The position numbers and the translations under genes are program-made. A stretch of 7,967 nucleotides of DNA from NCBI GenBank assembly GCA_014379395.1, contig JACMLV010000048.1:1-7967 (forward strand), given 5' to 3'. The stretch is from Burkholderiaceae bacterium. Lineage in GTDB: Bacteria; Pseudomonadota; Gammaproteobacteria; Burkholderiales; Burkholderiaceae_D. Of this stretch, positions 5,996 through 7,967 are shown in pieces; the first letter of the stretch is position 1; every line of letters begins with the position of its first letter. The notes beneath the pieces were generated by a model. That model ran no database searches. It was not told the origin of the DNA and saw only the letters and a program-made list of their open reading frames with translations.

Positions 5996-6434
5996 CGGTG
6001 ATCTCGGCCCAGCAGTTCGGGGTTTCGTGCAGCACCAGCTTATGCAGGTGCAAGCCGGTGCCGAAGCGGTCCTTGTAGGCCGCCTTCAGGATCTCGAAGG
6101 CGATCTGCGCCAGGTTCTCGACGGTCGGGATGCGGTCGATCACGACCGTCTTGTGGCCCGGCAGCGTGGCGAGGAAGTCGCGCACCGCGCAGTCCTTCTC
6201 ATAGACCAGGAAGGCGTGGTCCCAGACGTCGACCAGATGCTCCTTGGCCAGCGCCTTGATGTCGGAGAAATCCATGATCATGCCGTTGTCGGAATTGCCC
6301 TCGACCTGGATGACCTGGCCGGTCAGCGTGATTTCCAGCGTGTAGCGGTGGCCGTGCAGGTTGCGGCACTGGCTCTTGTGGTCGGGAATGCGGTGGCCGG
6401 CGTCGAATTCGAGCTTGCGTGTGATAGTGAGCAT
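5988..6434 (-). CDS. queD: 6-carboxy-5,6,7,8-tetrahydropterin synthase (QueD)
   Basis: QueD converts 7,8-dihydroneopterin triphosphate to 6-carboxytetrahydropterin, the second step towards preQ0 and queuosine. The 148-residue protein has the PTPS/QueD fold signatures. Zinc ligands are His14 (FDAGHRI) and His27 and His29 (NLHGHRY). Cys23, four residues before His27, is in the place of the catalytic cysteine. Asp72-His73 (VWDHAFL) and Glu137 (LHETPNCWAE) complete the active site. The C-x3-H-x-H spacing and the PTVEN motif (103-107) fit QueD rather than eukaryotic pyruvoyl-tetrahydropterin synthase. It starts 7 bp after the queE stop with no clear Shine-Dalgarno of its own, which suggests coupling, and its stop overlaps the tadA start. 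queC is not in the window. Confidence 0.95.
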   Translation of the reverse strand: MLTITRKLEFDAGHRIPDHKSQCRNLHGHRYTLEITLTGQVIQVEGNSDNGMIMDFSDIKALAKEHLVDVWDHAFLVYEKDCAVRDFLATLPGHKTVVIDRIPTVENLAQIAFEILKAAYKDRFGTGLHLHKLVLHETPNCWAEITDA

Positions 6435-6441
6435 GAAAGGC

Positions 6442-7077
6442 TTAAGGTATTTGTAAAAGTTTATGGGTTTGCAGGCTCAGCTTCCACTGTGGGTGGCGCT
6501 TGCAGGTGTCGATCGCCAGGCGCAGGTTCTGCGCCCGCAGCGGGCCGTCCATGGCCTGGACGAAGAAGTGTTCGAAGTCGAGGTCTTGATAGGCGGCCAG
6601 ATCCTGCCCGGGCTGCGGGATGACGACCTTGATTTCCTGGCCGCGGCGCACCACCAGATCGGCGCCGACCTTCGGGCTGACGCAAATCCAGTCGACCCCG
6701 GGCGGCACCGGCAAGGTGCCGTTGGTTTCGATGGCGACCTGGAAACCGAGCCGGTGCATGGCCTCGATCAGCGCCGCGTCCAGCTGCAGCAGCGGCTCGC
6801 CGCCGGTGAAGACGACGTATTTGCTGGCCGGATAGCTGGCCGGCCACAAGCTGTCGATGGCGCCGGCCAGTTGCGCGGCGGCGCCGAACTTGCCGCCGCC
6901 GTCGCCGTCGGTGCCGACGAAATCGGTGTCGCAGAAGGTGCAGACGGCGCCGGCGCGGTCGCTCTCGCGTCCGCTCCACAAGTTGCAGCCGGAAAAACGG
7001 CAAAACACGGCGGGCCGCCCGGCGTGGGCGCCCTCGCCTTGCAGGGTGTAAAAAATTTCTTTGACGCTGTAAGTCAC
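6442..7077 (-). CDS. queE: 7-carboxy-7-deazaguanine synthase (QueE), radical SAM
   Basis: QueE rearranges 6-carboxytetrahydropterin to 7-carboxy-7-deazaguanine, the radical SAM step of queuosine synthesis. From the chosen start the protein is 211 residues. It opens with YSVKEIFYTLQGEG, the usual QueE N-terminus. The [4Fe-4S] cysteines are 31, 46 and 49, spaced CX14CX2C instead of the radical SAM norm CX3CX2C; this expanded spacing is known from Burkholderia QueE. GGEP (92-95), contacting SAM, and ETNGT (117-121) follow. The frame stays open upstream to an ATG at 7224, but GTG at 7077 has AGGAAA placed correctly in front and matches where the family begins. The 49 extra residues are Arg/Gly/Ala-rich and unlike the family. 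It is the first gene of the operon; a TATAAT lies about 55 bp upstream. Confidence 0.93.
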   Translation of the reverse strand: MTYSVKEIFYTLQGEGAHAGRPAVFCRFSGCNLWSGRESDRAGAVCTFCDTDFVGTDGDGGGKFGAAAQLAGAIDSLWPASYPASKYVVFTGGEPLLQLDAALIEAMHRLGFQVAIETNGTLPVPPGVDWICVSPKVGADLVVRRGQEIKVVIPQPGQDLAAYQDLDFEHFFVQAMDGPLRAQNLRLAIDTCKRHPQWKLSLQTHKLLQIP

Positions 7078-7293
7078 GGTATTTCCTAAAAGCGAGCCGG
7101 CGCCGCCATGCGCGCGCGATTGACAACCTTCTATTATATGCTGCCGGGCACCCCGACAGCGTGCGCCGTGTGGAATTGACGCACGTTCAACAATCATTTG
7201 TGCTACAGCAATACGCCGCGCCACCCCGCCTTGTACTTTCTACAGGTTGTTTTAAACCAAGTTTCCAATAACCAACAACGTTTCAGGGGAGAT
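7078..7293. other. Divergent intergenic region between queE and the histidine kinase gene
   Basis: This 216-bp gap must hold promoters for both directions. The queE side has the TATAAT at 7133-7138. On the plus strand there are TTGACA (7120-7125), TTGACG (7176-7181) and TTGTAC (7231-7236), but none has a clear -10 at the right distance, so the kinase promoter cannot be fixed. The last 60 bases are distinctly A+T-richer than the flanks. No RNA gene or conserved riboswitch is recognised. Confidence 0.5.
7133..7138 (-). promoter_or_regulatory. Candidate -10 box (TATAAT) for the queE-queD-tadA-ldcA operon
   Basis: The minus strand carries a perfect TATAAT at 7138-7133 in an otherwise very G+C-rich surround. 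It would start transcription near 7126 and give a leader of about 50 nt before the queE GTG. No good -35 is seen 16-18 bp upstream (the sequence there is GCTGTC-like), so an activator or a weak promoter is possible. The leader does not resemble a preQ1 riboswitch. Confidence 0.45.
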
Positions 7294-7967
7294 ATGAGCT
7301 TTTTTCCGTACCTAATACCGGCGCTGATTCCGATGGCGCTGGCGTGGCACCAATGGCGCCGCCTGGCCGGCCAACTGGGCAACGCGCGCCGCCAGTTGGC
7401 GTGCGAATCTGGCCTGCGCGCCTGCGCCGAGCAGAGCCTGGCGAGCACCCACGCCCGGCTGTGCCGGCTGATCGCGGCGCAGGACAAGATCATGGAAACC
7501 GAGCGGCGCCGCATCGCGCGCGACATCCATGACGACCTCGGCCAGAATCTGCTGGCGCTGAAGATCGATCTGGGGCTGCTGCGCGGCCAAGGCGCCGAGC
7601 TGACGCCCAAGATCAACGCGCAACTGGCGCTGATATCGGGCAACCTGGAGCTGACGATCCGCTCGCTGCGCGGCATCATCCACGACCTGCATCCGGTCGC
7701 GCTGCAGGGCGGCCTGCGCCAGGCGGCCGAATCGCAGCTGCGCGAATTTTCCCGCATCAACAACATCGGCCACCAGTTCGACGCCGACCCGGGCCAGTTT
7801 GACGCCGGGTGCGGCGAACTGGACACGACCATGTTTCGCATCTTGCAGGAATCGCTGTCCAACATCGCCCGCCACGCCAAGGCCAGCATGGTGCGGGTGG
7901 CGCTGACGCGCCAGGGCCAGGCGCTGCGCATGATGGTCGCCGACAACGGCATCGGCCTGCCGCCCGC
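7294..7967 (+). CDS. Sensor histidine kinase, NarL/DesK type (HisKA_3 + HATPase_c), cut by window end
   Basis: The first 224 residues of a two-component kinase are present and the frame is open at the right edge. Residues 3-18 (FFPYLIPALIPMALAW) make one short hydrophobic N-terminal segment, probably a membrane anchor. No periplasmic or PAS sensor domain follows. A short helical region (about 20-65) leads into the HisKA_3 H-box METERRRIARDIHDDLGQNL (67-86), with His79 the likely phospho-acceptor. IIHDLHPVALQGGLRQA (128-144) is the family's second dimerisation helix. The ATPase N-box FRILQESLSNIARHA (181-195) and the D-box DNGIG (217-221) are intact. AGGGGAG (7285-7291) stands just before the ATG, at slightly short spacing. 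Such kinases pair with LuxR/NarL-type response regulators, usually encoded next door; here that would lie beyond the window. The signal is unknown. Confidence 0.88.
   Translation, partial: MSFFPYLIPALIPMALAWHQWRRLAGQLGNARRQLACESGLRACAEQSLASTHARLCRLIAAQDKIMETERRRIARDIHDDLGQNLLALKIDLGLLRGQGAELTPKINAQLALISGNLELTIRSLRGIIHDLHPVALQGGLRQAAESQLREFSRINNIGHQFDADPGQFDAGCGELDTTMFRILQESLSNIARHAKASMVRVALTRQGQALRMMVADNGIGLPP

Noticed and set aside
7078..7132. preQ1 riboswitch in the queE leader
   Set aside because: The leader lacks the H-type pseudoknot pattern (short stem, A-rich tail pairing, loop C residues) of preQ1-I and is too short for the other classes.
7108..7179. Small plus-strand frame of 23 codons upstream of the kinase
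   Set aside because: It has no Shine-Dalgarno, overlaps the queE promoter region on the other strand, and nothing supports its translation.
7078..7224. 49-residue N-terminal extension of QueE from an ATG at 7224
   Set aside because: The extension covers the likely promoter (TATAAT at 7133-7138), has no family similarity, and a GTG with a good Shine-Dalgarno sits exactly at the family N-terminus.
7123..7250. ACAACCT (7123-7129) and AGGTTGT (7244-7250) as operator half-sites
   Set aside because: Two 7-bp complementary words 114 bp apart are expected by chance, and there is no further symmetry around them.

Overview
The window is a stretch of a G+C-rich bacterial chromosome. Strong G/C preference at third codon positions, the NadA/NadC/YbiT/QueE sequence types and a QueE with a CX14CX2C cluster motif like that of Burkholderia QueE suggest a betaproteobacterium, probably Burkholderiales/Oxalobacteraceae (Massilia, Duganella or Janthinobacterium-like). 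That placement is from recognition, not a database search. Nothing here looks like a defence island, prophage or biosynthetic cluster. It is mostly housekeeping DNA with one small palindromic repeat element and one unusual small coiled-coil membrane protein.

Layout, left to right. Bases 1-167 form a nearly full-length imperfect palindrome (MITE/REP-like). Next is a good intrinsic terminator at 183-211, read on the minus strand, which closes the nadA-nadC operon. nadC (221-1087) and nadA (1084-2217) are on the minus strand and overlap by 4 bp. They encode the last two steps of de novo quinolinate/NaMN synthesis; nadB is not in the window. An 85-bp gap with two mutually exclusive hairpins separates them from ybiT (2303-3901, minus), an ABC-F ATPase of the ribosome-associated type. 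A 169-bp divergent region lies between ybiT and a small plus-strand gene (4071-4496). That gene encodes a heptad-then-hendecad coiled coil ending in one membrane segment.

Convergent to that gene is a tight minus-strand operon, queE-queD-tadA-ldcA (7077 down to 4528). QueE and QueD make the 7-deazapurine precursor of queuosine. TadA makes inosine at the same wobble position (34) of tRNA-Arg. LdcA is an LD-carboxypeptidase of murein recycling. A perfect TATAAT hexamer lies about 55 bp before the queE GTG start. Diverging from queE, and running off the right end, is a NarL/DesK-type sensor histidine kinase (7294 to the end) with a complete H-box and the start of its ATPase domain.

In every inter-gene gap I looked for RNA genes, CRISPR arrays and riboswitches and recognised none. 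Three of the seven complete genes appear to use GTG or TTG starts (ybiT GTG, queE GTG, ldcA TTG). The items most worth a second look are the palindromic element, the heptad/hendecad protein with its possible leaderless promoter, and the wobble-base modification operon.
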